Positions 5,357 through 6,355 of a DNA stretch of 6,355 bases are shown one piece after another. The translations under genes were made by a program, and so were the position numbers. The stretch lies in NCBI GenBank assembly GCA_021779635.1, contig JAJYAH010000421.1:1-6355 (forward strand). The letters run 5' to 3'. The DNA comes from Pseudomonadota bacterium. Its GTDB lineage: Bacteria; Pseudomonadota; Alphaproteobacteria; Rhizobiales; Xanthobacteraceae. Position 1 is the first letter of the stretch. Each line of letters opens with the position of its first letter. The notes below the pieces were generated by a model. It was not told where the DNA came from. It was given only the letters and a program-made list of their open reading frames with translations, and made no database searches.

Positions 5357-6355
5357 ATGAATGACCTTGAACAATTTAGAAATATTTTCGAAGGCATTGT
5401 GCCTTGGACTGGTTTCGTCCCACGCCGTTGTATTGCCGATTTCGTTGGTATGATCGTAGATTTAGAATTTCAGCCATTGTCGTCGCTCATTCCGGGCTTC
5501 GATCCGAACACGCATGGCGGAAAAATTGAATCGACGATGCTTCCCGATCTCTCCCACGTTCGGAATGCAGCAGAAGCTGAAGCTTGGTTCGAAGCGGTGG
5601 ATTGGGTTGTCGCCGCTCGCGATGCGCGTGACAAGTACGTTATGATCACGCTCGGCGCGAATTATGGTGCGCAAGCCGTAGGGGCCTGTCGCGCACTTCG
5701 AATGCTGAATCCCATGCCATACAAGCTGGTGGCGGTAGAACCGGTGCCGGCAAACAGAGCGTGGATCGAGCGGCATCTGCGAACGAACGGCATTGATCCA
5801 GACAAGCAATGGATCGTCCCAATGGCTATAAGTGATCGTTCTGAACCTGTTTATTTTCCGGTGGGAGGCCCAGGCGTTGGATCGAACAATTGCTACGCGA
5901 CGAACGAGCTAGACGCCCGGCGTAACTACGCTGACGCCTTCATTGCAAGTGGTAAATCGGAGGAGGCACTGCGCAATCTTCTGCTTTATAATACGACTAA
6001 CATTATTCAGAATCTCGTTGTGGAGGCTGATTTCCCGGCTGAAATAAAATTGGTAAGCGCTGTGACGCTTAACGAGATTTTGGGGCCATTTGAGAAGGTC
6101 GATTATCTAGAAGCTGATATCCAGCAATCGGAAATTCTCGTGTTTCCTCCTTTTATGGAATTACTGCGAAGAAAAGTCCGGCGCATCCATATTGGAACGC
6201 ACGGTGCCGATGTTCATCGATCGCTACACAACATATTTCTCGATAGGGGGTGGGAGATCGTTTTTAGTTACGAGCCAAATGCTCGGCATGAAAGCGCGCT
6301 CGGAACATTCGAAACGAATGATGGGGGTTTAACGGTTCGAAATCCGGACCTGTAG
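5357..6355 (+). CDS. FkbM-family SAM-dependent methyltransferase
   Basis: A 332-residue cytoplasmic protein expected to O-methylate a sugar hydroxyl of the polysaccharide or its precursor. About 90 N-terminal residues of unknown fold precede the FkbM core. The SAM-binding glycine loop is MITLGANYGAQAVGA (96-110), strand 2 ends at E128 in AVEPVPANRAWIERHL with the typical following N-G pair, and the FkbM central motif is VDYLEADIQQSE (248-259), where most members have DIQGAE. RIHIGTHG (276-283) and a GWEIVFSYEPN tail (298-308) are also typical. The ATG at 5357 has no good Shine-Dalgarno; the nearest purine run is GAG, over ten bases away. The gene sits 128 bases after wzt, same strand, and its stop is the final codon of the window. 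Base composition is visibly lower in GC than wzt and the dehydrogenase, suggesting separate acquisition. Whether it modifies internal residues or the chain end is not visible. Confidence 0.88.
   Translation: MNDLEQFRNIFEGIVPWTGFVPRRCIADFVGMIVDLEFQPLSSLIPGFDPNTHGGKIESTMLPDLSHVRNAAEAEAWFEAVDWVVAARDARDKYVMITLGANYGAQAVGACRALRMLNPMPYKLVAVEPVPANRAWIERHLRTNGIDPDKQWIVPMAISDRSEPVYFPVGGPGVGSNNCYATNELDARRNYADAFIASGKSEEALRNLLLYNTTNIIQNLVVEADFPAEIKLVSAVTLNEILGPFEKVDYLEADIQQSEILVFPPFMELLRRKVRRIHIGTHGADVHRSLHNIFLDRGWEIVFSYEPNARHESALGTFETNDGGLTVRNPDL

Overview
The window looks like part of a cell-surface polysaccharide (O-antigen or capsule) locus from a GC-rich Gram-negative bacterium. Codon choice, GTG starts and the style of the proteins suggest an alphaproteobacterium of the Bradyrhizobium/Rhodopseudomonas kind. 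This is inferred from style only; no marker gene is present.

Layout. The minus strand carries, in transcription order, a class I SAM-dependent methyltransferase (start 3304), a medium-chain zinc-type dehydrogenase that begins 12 bases after it, a stretch of about 456 bases with no convincing gene, and a GT-B family 4 glycosyltransferase that starts at 1126 and runs leftwards. The plus strand carries the divergent export operon: Wzm-type ABC permease (3619-4446), Wzt-type ATPase (4485-5228) and an FkbM-type methyltransferase (5357-6355) whose stop codon is the last codon of the window. A 314-base spacer (3305-3618) separates the two directions and must hold both sets of upstream signals, although I could not identify a clear promoter in it.

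How the genes fit together. The glycosyltransferase would add a sugar to a lipid-linked chain. The methyltransferase/dehydrogenase pair and the FkbM protein would modify a sugar or the chain, and Wzm/Wzt would move the finished chain across the inner membrane. The Wzt here has only the nucleotide-binding domain and lacks the C-terminal carbohydrate-binding domain of the O8/O9a type, so export should not depend on recognition of a capped chain end by that domain.

The left end is abnormal. Sequence resembling the glycosyltransferase stops at about base 173-190, just past the EX7E motif. The remaining bases to the left edge read instead as a tetratricopeptide-type fragment on the opposite strand. 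This is either a real rearrangement breakpoint or an assembly chimera. I found no RNA gene, CRISPR array, intact insertion sequence or clearly novel system; the methyltransferase/dehydrogenase pair is the part whose biochemistry is least explained.
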